Below are positions 1-8,165 of a DNA stretch of 64,000 nt, in pieces. This DNA is from Candidatus Microthrix subdominans (GTDB lineage Bacteria > Actinomycetota > Acidimicrobiia > Acidimicrobiales > Microtrichaceae), in contig JADJZA010000001.1 of the NCBI GenBank assembly GCA_016719385.1, positions 1,116,001-1,180,000 on the forward strand. The letters run 5' to 3'. Below the pieces are notes generated by a model. It was not told the origin of the DNA, ran no database searches, and saw only the letters and a program-made list of their open reading frames with translations. Position 1 is the stretch's first letter; each line of letters begins with the position of its first letter. Both the position numbers and the translations under genes were made by a program.

Positions 1-468
1 AACCTGGTCCCGATGGTGTTTGACGCCCTCACCCGTGGCGAACGACCCCGGATCTTTGGCGCCGACTGGCCCACGCCGGACGGAACGTGCGTCCGCGACT
101 ACGTGCACGTCGCCGACCTGGCCGACGCTCACATTCGGGCCCTGGACGCCCTCCAGGCGACTGGGGGCGAGGTGGCGCCGGAGGCCGATGCAGCGGAGAC
201 CGTCGATGGCCTGGTTCTCAACGTGGGGACCGGCCAGGGTTCGTCGGTGCAGGAGGTGATCGACGCCGTCGGACGGGTGCTGGGCCACCCGGTCGACGTC
301 GAGGTCGTCGAGCGCCGCCCCGGCGACCCGGCGGCCCTGGTGGCGTCGGTGGACAGGATCACCGACGTGCTCGGTTGGTCGACCAGCCGCAACCTGGACG
401 ACATGGTGAGTTCGGCGTGGGAGGGCTGGCTGGCCCTGCACCCCGAGGCCGCGTCCCTGGCGGAGTAG
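1..468 (+). CDS. galE: NAD-dependent epimerase, UDP-glucose 4-epimerase-like (3' part only)
   Basis: C-terminal 155 residues of an extended short-chain dehydrogenase; the frame is open from base 1, so the gene starts upstream of the window. The segment VRDYVHVADLADAHIRAL is the signature of GalE proteins just after the nucleotide-sugar site, followed by NVGTG and by RRPGDPAALVAS and LGW near the C-terminus, all normal for the family. GalE interconverts UDP-glucose and UDP-galactose in the cytoplasm. The Rossmann glycine motif and the YxxxK pair lie outside the window, so a related nucleotide-sugar epimerase is not excluded. The next feature downstream is a decayed regulator fragment on the other strand. 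Confidence 0.82.
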   Translation, partial: NLVPMVFDALTRGERPRIFGADWPTPDGTCVRDYVHVADLADAHIRALDALQATGGEVAPEADAAETVDGLVLNVGTGQGSSVQEVIDAVGRVLGHPVDVEVVERRPGDPAALVASVDRITDVLGWSTSRNLDDMVSSAWEGWLALHPEAASLAE

Positions 469-504
469 GTCGTCCCGCCCGTTCGCCGATCCGCGTCGCC
501 GGTA

Positions 505-710
505 ACGGCGACGCCGGTCTCGTAGGCGATCATCACCAGCTGGGCGAGGTCCACCGCGTCGAGTTTCGTCAGCCGAGGACTGATGGGGGTCGTGCCGGTG
601 GCGTGGCTGACGTAGAGCTCGGCGGCGATTTCGGCGTTCGAGCCTCCCCGGGCGATCGACTCGAGCACCTCCCGATCTCGAGCGGTGAAGCGGTTGAGTG
701 TGACCGCCGC
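505..710 (-). pseudogene. Remnant of a LuxR-family response regulator (HTH end only)
   Basis: Read on the minus strand, the segment gives RFTARDREVLESIARGG, SNAEIAAELYVSHAT and then TKLDA...LVMIAYETGVAV. This is the order of the C-terminal LuxR/GerE helix-turn-helix. A stop codon (711-713) closes the frame upstream, so no receiver domain is attached. Inside the recognition-helix region the usual VKTHVSRLL is GTTPISPRL, and DRVQ is replaced by DLAQ; both look like point decay. The frame then runs on antisense to the epimerase gene with no LuxR-like end. I infer a degenerate gene remnant between the epimerase and the EamA exporter. A very diverged small HTH protein is the alternative. Confidence 0.6.
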
Positions 711-731
711 TCAAGCCGACGCTGACGGTTC

Positions 732-1628
732 TCAGAGGGGGACGTCGCTTGGCAGGTCCGCGGACGGTGGGGGATCGCGTAGGGCGACCCCCGCCGACAC
801 CGCAGCGATTCCGAGCAGCTCGGAAGCGGTCGGAATCTGGCGAAGGGTGATCGCCGCCACCAGGGTGGCAGTGGCCGGAAGCACGGCCAACAACAGGGCG
901 AACTGGCCGTGGGTCAAGCGGGGCAGCACCACTTGGTCGATGCCGTAGGGCACGACGTTGGCGAACACCCCGACCGCCAGGGCGGTCGCCAACAGCGGCG
1001 GGCGGGTGAACGCCCGGGCGGCCCCGGGGGCGAACACCGGCGCCAGCACCAGCGTGCCCAGAGCGGTCGACAGCGTCAGCCCGGTCGTGCCCAGCCCAAG
1101 GTGGGCCAGGCGTTTGCCCAGAACCACATATCCGGCCCAGCACGCTGCTGCGATGGCAACGAAGACCAAGCCGGCTGCGTTGGCCCGCCACTCGATGCGG
1201 GCCAACAGCACAACGCCGGCCGACGCCAGGGCGACGGCGGCCAGGTTGCGGCGGGTGCGGGCGGCCCACAGGGCAACACCGATCGGGCCGGTGAACTCCA
1301 GCGCCACCGCCGTCCCCAGCGGCAGGTGATCGATGGCCAGGTAGAACGACGTGTTCATGACCGCCGAGGTGACCCCGAAGGCGAGGGCGGCGCCCAGCAC
1401 CGCCCGGGAGGTCACCCGGGAACGTACCGAGCGCCGCCATGGCCGGGTGAGCACCAACAGGGCGGCGCTGGCACCGGCGAGCCGAAGCCAGGCGGTGCTG
1501 CCGGCGCCGACCTCGTCGAACATGCCGACCGCCAGAGAGGCGCCGACATAGAGCGAGATCCCACCGAGGATGAACGCAGCCACCGGGGCGTCGCCGAGCA
1601 CGTTGGCGGCGGAGCGGCGCTGGGACAC
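732..1628 (-). CDS. EamA/DMT-family transporter (RhtA-like exporter)
   Basis: 298-residue integral membrane protein with about ten hydrophobic segments arranged as two repeated EamA halves. The first half carries SFYLAIDHLPLGTAVALEFTGPI and the second ANVVPYGIDQVVLPRLTHG; this pairing resembles RhtA-type threonine/homoserine exporters. Quality-controlled substrate cannot be read from the sequence; amino-acid or metabolite export at the plasma membrane is a family-level inference. I chose the GTG at 1628 (VSQRRSAANVLGD) because the longer reading upstream runs through the palindromic repeat region and is Arg/His-rich. It is divergent from the SDR gene across a 302-nt spacer that holds that palindrome. 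Confidence 0.75.
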   Translation of the reverse strand: MSQRRSAANVLGDAPVAAFILGGISLYVGASLAVGMFDEVGAGSTAWLRLAGASAALLVLTRPWRRSVRSRVTSRAVLGAALAFGVTSAVMNTSFYLAIDHLPLGTAVALEFTGPIGVALWAARTRRNLAAVALASAGVVLLARIEWRANAAGLVFVAIAAACWAGYVVLGKRLAHLGLGTTGLTLSTALGTLVLAPVFAPGAARAFTRPPLLATALAVGVFANVVPYGIDQVVLPRLTHGQFALLLAVLPATATLVAAITLRQIPTASELLGIAAVSAGVALRDPPPSADLPSDVPL

Positions 1629-1689
1629 CGCATCATCCTGCCAGCCGCGCCCGCCTGGCCTCCTCTCGCGAGACCGCCGAGCGGGGTGT

Positions 1690-1800
1690 GGAACAGAGGC
1701 GAGGTGCGGAGCGGAGGTGTGGAGCGAAGGTGTGGAGGTGTGCCGGTGAAATTCACCGGCACACCTCCACACCCCGGCACACCTCCACAACCAGGCAAGG
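1690..1800. repeat. Extragenic palindromic repeat (22-bp arms, 1-nt centre)
   Basis: Inside the 302-nt spacer 1629-1930, the arm at 1729-1750 is perfectly complementary to 1752-1773 with a single central A. Partial copies of the same GGTGTGGAG / CCTCCACA units flank it on both sides (1714-1724 and 1777-1789). It sits between divergent genes, so it is not an ordinary transcription terminator. It looks like a REP/MITE-like element, or could be a cruciform-forming protein-binding site. The rest of the spacer (1801-1930) shows no gene; GGGGAG 5 nt before the SDR ATG is the likely ribosome-binding site. Confidence 0.75.
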
Positions 1801-1930
1801 TCCGGGGCGCGCTACGGCGATTCAGCAGGAGGATGCGCGTGTCTCGGCCCGGTCGGGGCGTCGGCTACCCAACTGGGCCTGGGTATGGTCTCGATACACT
1901 CGCCCGCTACCACGACGATGGGGGAGACAG

Positions 1931-2710
1931 ATGAGCGACGAGCTCTTTTCGGTCAGCGGTAAGACGGCGTTGATCACCGGTGGGTCGCGGGGCATCGGCG
2001 CCATGATCGCCCGGGGTTTCGTCGCCGACGGGGCCCGAGTGATCATCGCAGCTCGGAAGGCGGCCGAGTTGGAAGCGACCGCAGCGGACCTGAACGCGCT
2101 GCCCGGCGAGGGCAGCGCCACAGCGATCGTCGCCGATCTCGGCTCGGAGGAGGGTGCCCGTGCGCTGGCCGCCGCGGTCGCCGAGCAGACCGACCACCTC
2201 GACGTGCTCGTCAACAACGCCGGCGCCACCTGGGGCGTCCCGCTGGAGGAGCACGACCAGGCGTCATGGGACCGGGTGCTCAACCTCAACGTGGCCGGCG
2301 TGTTCCACGTGACCAAGTTCTGCCTACCGCTGCTGCGTGCGGCGGGCACTGCCGACGAGCCCGCCCGGGTGATCAACATCGGCTCGATCGACGGCATCCA
2401 CGTGCCGATCATGGAGACCTACTCGTACTCGGCGTCCAAGGCGGCGGTGCACCAGCTGACGCGCCACCTCGCCAAGCAACTGGCCCCCGACATCACCGTC
2501 AACGCCGTGGCACCCGGACCTTTCGAGTCCAAGATGATGGCGGCGACCCTGGAGAGCTTCGGCGACGCGATCGCCGATCAGGCCCCGATGAAGCGGATCG
2601 GCCGTCCCGACGACATGGCGGGGGTCGCCCGTTTTCTGGCCTCCCGGGCCGGCGCCTACGTCACCGGCGCCATCATTCCCGTGGACGGTGGCCTGGCCAC
2701 CGTGGGGTAA
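1931..2710 (+). CDS. SDR-family oxidoreductase (FabG/RhlG-like)
   Basis: Classical short-chain dehydrogenase/reductase of 259 residues, a normal length. The NAD(P)-binding motif TGGSRGIG is at residues 16-23, NNAG follows the fourth strand, and the catalytic triad is Ser152, Tyr166 and Lys170 (YSASK). The C-terminus VTGAIIPVDGG is typical. The closest family look is to 3-oxoacyl-ACP reductase-like and RhlG-like proteins; the substrate cannot be assigned. ATG at 1931 follows GGGGAGACAG. It is convergent with the ABC transporter pair, and its last codons are part of a 35-bp sequence repeated 92 bp downstream. Confidence 0.85.
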   Translation: MSDELFSVSGKTALITGGSRGIGAMIARGFVADGARVIIAARKAAELEATAADLNALPGEGSATAIVADLGSEEGARALAAAVAEQTDHLDVLVNNAGATWGVPLEEHDQASWDRVLNLNVAGVFHVTKFCLPLLRAAGTADEPARVINIGSIDGIHVPIMETYSYSASKAAVHQLTRHLAKQLAPDITVNAVAPGPFESKMMAATLESFGDAIADQAPMKRIGRPDDMAGVARFLASRAGAYVTGAIIPVDGGLATVG

Positions 2711-2822
2711 CCCGGCTCAGGTGGCCTGGCCCCGGTCGGGTCGGGAACCGTCGAGCCGTTGTCGGTGGCTCCGCGTTTCAGGTAGCTGCCACCGTGGGGT
2801 CACGCGGCTCAGGTGGCTTGGC
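2696..2822. repeat. Pair of 35-bp direct repeats spanning two convergent gene ends
   Basis: Copy 1 (2696-2730) and copy 2 (2788-2822) match at 32 of 35 positions. Copy 1 covers the last codons and stop of the SDR gene; copy 2 covers the last codons of the ABC permease read from the other strand. The spacing is 92 bp. This looks like a local duplication of the SDR gene end that has contributed the permease C-terminus. Confidence 0.7.
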
Positions 2823-3687
2823 GGTACCAGCGGACCGCCGTCGGCGCGGCGGTCGCCAGGATCGCTGCAATCCACAGCAGCGCCAGCACGGTCGACGTGC
2901 CGGTCGACGCGTTGAGCAGACCCTGCTTGCGAAGCGCCGCAGCCTCGACGGGACCGGCCATCAGACCCCGCACCGAGTCGATGATCACCGTGATCGGCTG
3001 GTGCTTGGCGAAGGCCTGAAGCCAGCCCGGCATCGTCTGCACCGGCACGAAGGCCGAGGACGCGAAGGTGAGCGGGAAGATCAGCGGAAACGCCACCGCC
3101 TGGGCCGCCTCGGCGTTGGCCGCTTTGAGCCCGACGAGGGCGAACACCCAGCTGAGCGAGAACGCAGCCAGCAGGATCATGATCGAACCCAGGGCAAAGC
3201 CGGTGATCCCACCCGATGGGCGAAACCCGACCAGCAGCCCGATGACGGTCATCAGGGCCACGACGAAGGTGTTGCGGGTCAGGTCGGCCAGCGTGCGACC
3301 CGCCAGGACGGCCAGGCGCGACATCGGCAGCGACCGAAAGCGGTCGACCACCCCGGTGGCCAGGTCCTCGGCCAGGCCGATACCGGTGGCCGTCGAACCG
3401 AAGACGACGGTCTGCACGAAGATGCCGGGCATCAGGAAGTTGACGTAGGCGACGCTGCCCGTCTGGATGGCCCCGCCGAAGACGTAGCGAAACAGGAGGG
3501 TGAACATGACCGGCTGGATGAAGGTGAACACCAGCAGCTGGGGTTGGCGGACCAGGTGAAGCAGGTTGCGACGGGTGAGGACCAGCGTGTCGCTGATCGC
3601 CCAGGCCAGCGCCGAGCGTTCCTCGGTCTGCAGCGCTTCGCTTCCCCCAAGGTTGGCTGTGGACGTGGTAACCGTCGTGTTGGTCAT
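2809..3687 (-). CDS. ABC-2 type transporter permease (DrrB-like)
   Basis: 292-residue permease with an N-terminal cytoplasmic stretch and six hydrophobic segments. It has the ABC-2 pattern RRNLLHLVRQPQLLVFTFIQP at the start of the membrane domain and the conserved coupling region GVVDRFRSLPMSR in the middle; these are hallmarks of daunorubicin-resistance DrrB proteins. It would form a plasma-membrane exporter with the ATPase encoded immediately upstream; the two genes overlap by 4 nt (ATGA), so they are co-transcribed and probably translationally coupled. A hydrophobic drug or lipid substrate is a family inference only. Confidence 0.87.
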   Translation of the reverse strand: MTNTTVTTSTANLGGSEALQTEERSALAWAISDTLVLTRRNLLHLVRQPQLLVFTFIQPVMFTLLFRYVFGGAIQTGSVAYVNFLMPGIFVQTVVFGSTATGIGLAEDLATGVVDRFRSLPMSRLAVLAGRTLADLTRNTFVVALMTVIGLLVGFRPSGGITGFALGSIMILLAAFSLSWVFALVGLKAANAEAAQAVAFPLIFPLTFASSAFVPVQTMPGWLQAFAKHQPITVIIDSVRGLMAGPVEAAALRKQGLLNASTGTSTVLALLWIAAILATAAPTAVRWYRQAT

Positions 3688-4724
3688 GAGGTTGCCTCCT
3701 GGGGGGTGTCGGCGGTCTCCTCGGCGGCGTGACCGGTAAGGGACAGGAAGACGTCGTCGAGGCTCGGCTCCCGCAATGCCAGACCGGCGACGCCGATCTT
3801 TGCGGCGTCGAGCGAGCGCAGCACCGCCATGGCGGTCGCCGGGCCGTCGGCGGTGGCCAGGCGCACCATGGTGCCGTCCTGCTCCGGGCTGCCCTCGGCG
3901 CCGGGCACCTCCTGTAACTCCGCCAGGGCAGCGGTCGCCGCCCTGGAGTCGACGAGGTTCACCTCGAGCACGGTGGCGCCCAGCTGGCGCTTGAGCTCCG
4001 CTGCCGTACCGCGAGCGATGGCCAGGCCGTGATCGATCACCACGATCTCGTCGGCGAGCAGGTCGGCCTCCTCCAGGTACTGGGTGGTGAGCAACAGGGT
4101 GGTGCCGTCGGCCACCAGCTGGCGGATGACCTCCCACAGGTCGCTGCGCGATTTGGGGTCCAGCCCGGTGGTCGGTTCGTCGAGGAACAGCACCGGCGGC
4201 TTGTGGACGAGGGCGGCCGCCAGGTCGAGCCGGCGTCGCATGCCGCCCGAGTACGTCTTCGCCGGGCGGCCGCCGGCGTCGGCCAGGTCGAACTGGTCGA
4301 GCAGTTCGGTGGCGCGCCGGGCGACCACCTTGCGGGACAGGTGGGCCAGCCGTCCGATCATCTCCAGGTTCTCCTGGCCGGTGAGCAGTTCGTCCACCGC
4401 GGCGTACTGGCCCGCCAGCCCGATCACCTTGCGCACGGCGTCCGCCTCGGTCACGACGTCGTGGCCGAGCACCGTGGCCCGCCCCTCATCGGGGATCAAT
4501 GTGGTGGTGAGCGCCCGCACCATCGTGGTCTTGCCGGCGCCGTTTGGGCCGAGCAGGCCCAGCACCGTGCCGGTGGGGATCGACAGGTCCACTCCGCCGA
4601 GGGCGGTGACATCGCCGTAACGCTTGGTGATGCCGTGTGCCTCGATGGCGGGTGCCGGCTTCGACGGGCTGGGCGTGCGTGGGCCGCCTGCGGGGGTGCT
4701 TGAGGAGCGGGCGTCATCGAACAT
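3684..4724 (-). CDS. ABC transporter ATP-binding protein (DrrA-like)
   Basis: 346-residue single ATPase domain with a C-terminal extension. Visible motifs: Walker A GPNGAGKT (about residues 59-66), Q-loop region AGQYAAVDELLTGQENL, signature YSGGMRRRLDLAA, Walker B VLFLDEPTTGLDP and the switch sequence TTQYLEEADLLAD. YSGGMRRRLDLA and the DELLTG Q-loop are characteristic of DrrA/daunorubicin-resistance ATPases. It energises the permease encoded next. The ATG at 4724 gives a short N-terminal Pro/Ser-rich tail before the domain; a GTG at 4766 would add 14 residues. Confidence 0.9.
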   Translation of the reverse strand: MFDDARSSSTPAGGPRTPSPSKPAPAIEAHGITKRYGDVTALGGVDLSIPTGTVLGLLGPNGAGKTTMVRALTTTLIPDEGRATVLGHDVVTEADAVRKVIGLAGQYAAVDELLTGQENLEMIGRLAHLSRKVVARRATELLDQFDLADAGGRPAKTYSGGMRRRLDLAAALVHKPPVLFLDEPTTGLDPKSRSDLWEVIRQLVADGTTLLLTTQYLEEADLLADEIVVIDHGLAIARGTAAELKRQLGATVLEVNLVDSRAATAALAELQEVPGAEGSPEQDGTMVRLATADGPATAMAVLRSLDAAKIGVAGLALREPSLDDVFLSLTGHAAEETADTPQEATS

Positions 4725-4779
4725 TTCAGGAAGCTTTTCGCATGAACGGCCGCTGCGTCGACCCACGGCTGAGATCGTC

Positions 4780-6258
4780 TCAGGCGGCTTTCATGGACGC
4801 CCGATGACGCTCGGCGCTCTTGGCGATGTTCCTCAACATGCCGCCAAAAACGATGCCATGGAACGGCCACACCGCCCACCAGTAGACGTGACCGGCCAAG
4901 CCGGTGGGCACGAAGGTGGCCAGCTGATGCAGTGTCGAACCCGACGCGTCGTCGGCCCCCGGCTCGACCCGGAACTCGAGCCAGGCCCGACCGGGCACCT
5001 TCATCTCGGCCCGCAGCCGAAGCAGATGGCCGCGATCGAGTTCCTCGACGCGCCAGAAGTCCAGCGCCTCGCCGACGAAGAGTCGATTGGGGTTGCGGCG
5101 GCCGCGCCGCAGACCGACGCCGCCGACCAGCCGGTCCATCCAGCCTCGCACCGACCAGGCGAGGGGGAACGAGTACCAGCCCCGGTCGCCGCCGATGCCC
5201 TCGACCACCTCCCACAACACGTCCGATCCGGCGTCACAGTCGAGCTGCCGCTCATCGTGGTAGATGCTGCCGCCGGTCCAGTCCGGGTCGCTGGGTAGCG
5301 GGTCGGACGGTGCGCCGGCGGTCGAAGCGCCCGACCATCGGGTGGTGACCTCCCCCCGCTTGATGCGTTCGAGAGCCAGCGACACCGCCTCCTCGTACCC
5401 GGTGGGGCCCCACGGGGGCTCGCCGACCTGATCGGCCAGGTCGTGCTCCTCGGTGACCACTTCGTGGATCACCGACTCGATCAGCGGCGCAGCGATCGAC
5501 CTGGGCACCGGCGTGACCACGTTGACCCAGTGGGCCGACGACTTGGGCGTCAGCACCGGCACCGGGATGATGATGCGGCGGCGCAGCCCGGCCACCTTGG
5601 CGTAACGCTGCATCATCTCGACGTAGGTGAACACCTCGGGCCCGCCGATGTCGAAGGTGCGGTTGGCGTCGTCGTCGAGGTGGACCGCCTGGGCCAGGTA
5701 CCAGATGACGTCGCGCACAGCGATCGGCTGGATGCGGTTGTGTACCCACCGGGGCGTGATCATCGCCGGCAGGCGCTCGGTGAGGTAGCGCATCATCTCG
5801 AACGACGCCGACCCCGAACCCAGAATGATCGCCGCCTGAAGAACCGCAGCGGGCACCTGGCCGTCGAGAAACACCTGCCCAACCTCCAGGCGGGAGGCCA
5901 GGTGATCGGACAATTCACCCTCGGGGTGCAGGCCACCGAGATAGATGATGCGCTTCACCCCGGCGTGCTCGGCTGCCTTGGCCACGTTGGTGGCCGCCCG
6001 GCGATCGACCTCGACAAAGTCGGCGCCCCCCAGCGAGTGCACCAGGTAGTAGACGACGTCGATGCCCTCCATCGCCGCTTCGAGCGTCTCGGGCTCGGTG
6101 ACGTCGCCCTCGGCCACCTCGATCGAGTCCCTCCAGGGCACGTCGCGCAGCTTCGACGGGGTTCGCACCAGACAGCGCACGCCGTGCCCATCCTCGATGA
6201 GGCGCGGCGCAAGCCGTCCGCCGATGTAGCCGGTCGCTCCGGTGAGCAGGATCTTCAT
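4780..6258 (-). CDS. NmrA-like NAD(P)-binding protein with C-terminal DUF2867 domain
   Basis: 492-residue two-domain protein. Residues 1 to about 230 are an atypical extended SDR: GATGYIGG near the N-terminus, then IDVVYYLVHSLGG and IGGPEVFTYVEMM. The C-terminal part (WEVVEGIGGDRGWYSFPLAWSVRG, VFGGMLRNIA) is the DUF2867 domain that accompanies this SDR type in actinobacteria. The reaction is unknown; the fold implies NAD(P)H binding, and some relatives are annotated as sugar-nucleotide epimerase-like. The ATG at 6258 begins the first beta-strand (MKILLTGATG). It ends 55 nt before the ATPase start and may share its transcript. Confidence 0.8.
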   Translation of the reverse strand: MKILLTGATGYIGGRLAPRLIEDGHGVRCLVRTPSKLRDVPWRDSIEVAEGDVTEPETLEAAMEGIDVVYYLVHSLGGADFVEVDRRAATNVAKAAEHAGVKRIIYLGGLHPEGELSDHLASRLEVGQVFLDGQVPAAVLQAAIILGSGSASFEMMRYLTERLPAMITPRWVHNRIQPIAVRDVIWYLAQAVHLDDDANRTFDIGGPEVFTYVEMMQRYAKVAGLRRRIIIPVPVLTPKSSAHWVNVVTPVPRSIAAPLIESVIHEVVTEEHDLADQVGEPPWGPTGYEEAVSLALERIKRGEVTTRWSGASTAGAPSDPLPSDPDWTGGSIYHDERQLDCDAGSDVLWEVVEGIGGDRGWYSFPLAWSVRGWMDRLVGGVGLRRGRRNPNRLFVGEALDFWRVEELDRGHLLRLRAEMKVPGRAWLEFRVEPGADDASGSTLHQLATFVPTGLAGHVYWWAVWPFHGIVFGGMLRNIAKSAERHRASMKAA

Positions 6259-6395
6259 CCGCCCAGACTGCTGCGTCCACCGCCCCCATGCCCCGCCGGT
6301 CCACGCCCGAGCGCCCGCCCGGCGGGTGTGCCCGATCGCACTGCAGCGCCCGTCACGTTGTCGCCGGGGCCGGGGCGCGGTCACGATGAAGGCCT

Positions 6396-7958
6396 ATGGC
6401 TCGAATTTTGGTTACCGAGAAGATCGCCGATCCAGGCCTCGACCGCCTCCGGGAGGCCGGTCATACCGTGGACATCCAGGTGGGGCTGTCCCCCGAGGAG
6501 CTGATCGCAACCATCCCAGGCGCTGCGGCGCTGATCATCCGCTCGTCGACCCAGGTGACCGACGAGGTGTTGGCGGCGGGCACCGACCTGGTCATGGTGG
6601 GCCGGGCGGGCATCGGCCTCGACAACGTCGACCTGGAGGCGGCCACCCGGCGCGGCGTCATGGTGGTCAACGCGCCGCAGTCCAACACGCTGTCCGCAGC
6701 CGAGCACACGATGGCGATGCTGCTGGCGCTGGCACGCAACATCCCCCAGGCATGCGCAGCGTTGCGCCAGGGCCGCTGGGAGCGCAGCCAATGGAACGGC
6801 GTCGAGCTAGCCGACAAGACCTTGGGCGTCATCGGTCTGGGCCGTATCGGCACCTTGGTGGCCCAACGGGCGATGGCCTTCGGCATGCGGCTGGTCGCCT
6901 ACGACCCCTTCCTCTCCGTCGAGCGGGCCCGGCAGCTCAACGTCGAGCTGCTCGACTTGGACGAGCTGCTCCAGCAGGCCGACTTTGTCACCCTGCACCT
7001 TGCCAAGACCCCCGAAACGATCGGCATGCTCGACGCCAAGCGCCTGGCGGCCGCCAGGCCCGGACTGCGGATTGTCAACGTTGCACGGGGCGGCATCATC
7101 GTCGAAGACGACCTGGCCGACGCGGTTCGTTCCGGCCACGTCGCAGGAGCTGCACTCGACGTGTTCGCCTCCGAGCCAACGACCGAGTCGCCACTGTTCG
7201 ACCTGGACAACGTCATCGTCACCCCGCACCTCGGGGCGTCGACCACCGAGGCCCAGGACAAGGCGGGCGACGTCATCGCCGACATGGTGCTGCTGGCGTT
7301 GGCCGGCGACTTCGTGCCGTTCGCCGTCAACGTCGAAGCGGCCGAGGTGCCCGAGACCGTTCGGCCCTACCTGGGCCTTGCCGACGATCTCGGGCGGATC
7401 TTCGCCGGCCTGGTCGGCGACAACACGCCGGCCCTGGAGATCGAGATGTGCGGCCAGATCGCCGAGCACGACACCCGCCTGCTGGCCCTGTCGGCGCAAA
7501 AGGGGTTCTTCGGGGCGGTGACCGGCCAGCCGGTCAGCTACGTCAACGCCCCACAGATCGCCGAGCAGCAGGGAATCGAGCTGCGGACGGTCACCTGCAC
7601 CGACCCGGTCGACTACCTCAGCCGCATCACGCTGTCCGGCGGTGGTCACTCCGTCTCGGGCGCGTTGGTCGGTCTTCAGCACGTGCCCAAGGTGGTGGGT
7701 ATGGACGATCACACCGTCGATATCACCGTCGCCTCGCACATGCTGGTGATCCACAACCGAGACGTCCCGGGCCGCATCGGGTTCGTCGGGGGTGTGCTCG
7801 GCGAGGCCGGGGTGAACATCGAGGACATGAACGTGGGCAAGAACCCCTCGGGCGAAGGCTCGCTCATGGTGGTGACCACCACGCAGTCCACACCACCCGA
7901 CGTCGTCGAGGCGCTGCGCAAGGGCGAGGGGATCGAGTCGGTCCGCTCGGTCGGCTGA
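6396..7958 (+). CDS. serA: D-3-phosphoglycerate dehydrogenase
   Basis: First enzyme of the phosphorylated serine pathway, oxidising 3-phosphoglycerate to 3-phosphohydroxypyruvate with NAD. The 520 residues fit the long type-1 form: substrate domain, Rossmann domain with GLGRIG, catalytic region RIVNVARGG and PHLGAST (catalytic His), an intervening ASB domain, and a C-terminal ACT domain beginning at HMLVIHNRDVPGRIGFVGGVL, the probable serine-sensing module. Length equals that of mycobacterial SerA. The ATG at 6396 starts MARILVTEKIADPGLDRL, the normal N-terminus. It is divergent from the NmrA-like gene; no other serine gene is adjacent. Confidence 0.95.
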   Translation: MARILVTEKIADPGLDRLREAGHTVDIQVGLSPEELIATIPGAAALIIRSSTQVTDEVLAAGTDLVMVGRAGIGLDNVDLEAATRRGVMVVNAPQSNTLSAAEHTMAMLLALARNIPQACAALRQGRWERSQWNGVELADKTLGVIGLGRIGTLVAQRAMAFGMRLVAYDPFLSVERARQLNVELLDLDELLQQADFVTLHLAKTPETIGMLDAKRLAAARPGLRIVNVARGGIIVEDDLADAVRSGHVAGAALDVFASEPTTESPLFDLDNVIVTPHLGASTTEAQDKAGDVIADMVLLALAGDFVPFAVNVEAAEVPETVRPYLGLADDLGRIFAGLVGDNTPALEIEMCGQIAEHDTRLLALSAQKGFFGAVTGQPVSYVNAPQIAEQQGIELRTVTCTDPVDYLSRITLSGGGHSVSGALVGLQHVPKVVGMDDHTVDITVASHMLVIHNRDVPGRIGFVGGVLGEAGVNIEDMNVGKNPSGEGSLMVVTTTQSTPPDVVEALRKGEGIESVRSVG

Positions 7959-8165
7959 GCGGGGGTCGGTCCCGGACAACCGCCGGGGCCGACGTCTTCA
8001 GCCCGACGGTCCGTCGGTGGCCAATGCTCAAATGTGCCTTGGAGCCGCTGTGACGGCTGCTGGACACAGTTGAGCCCAGCCGGCCCGCCGCCGGGGCGAG
8101 CGGGTCACCGGCCCCGGGGATCTCCACCCAGTGACGGCCAGCCAACCCTGACCGAAGATCCGCTC

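Noticed and set aside
129..504. Antisense continuation of the LuxR fragment
   Set aside because: Past about 505 it runs opposite to the epimerase gene and has no LuxR-like sequence.
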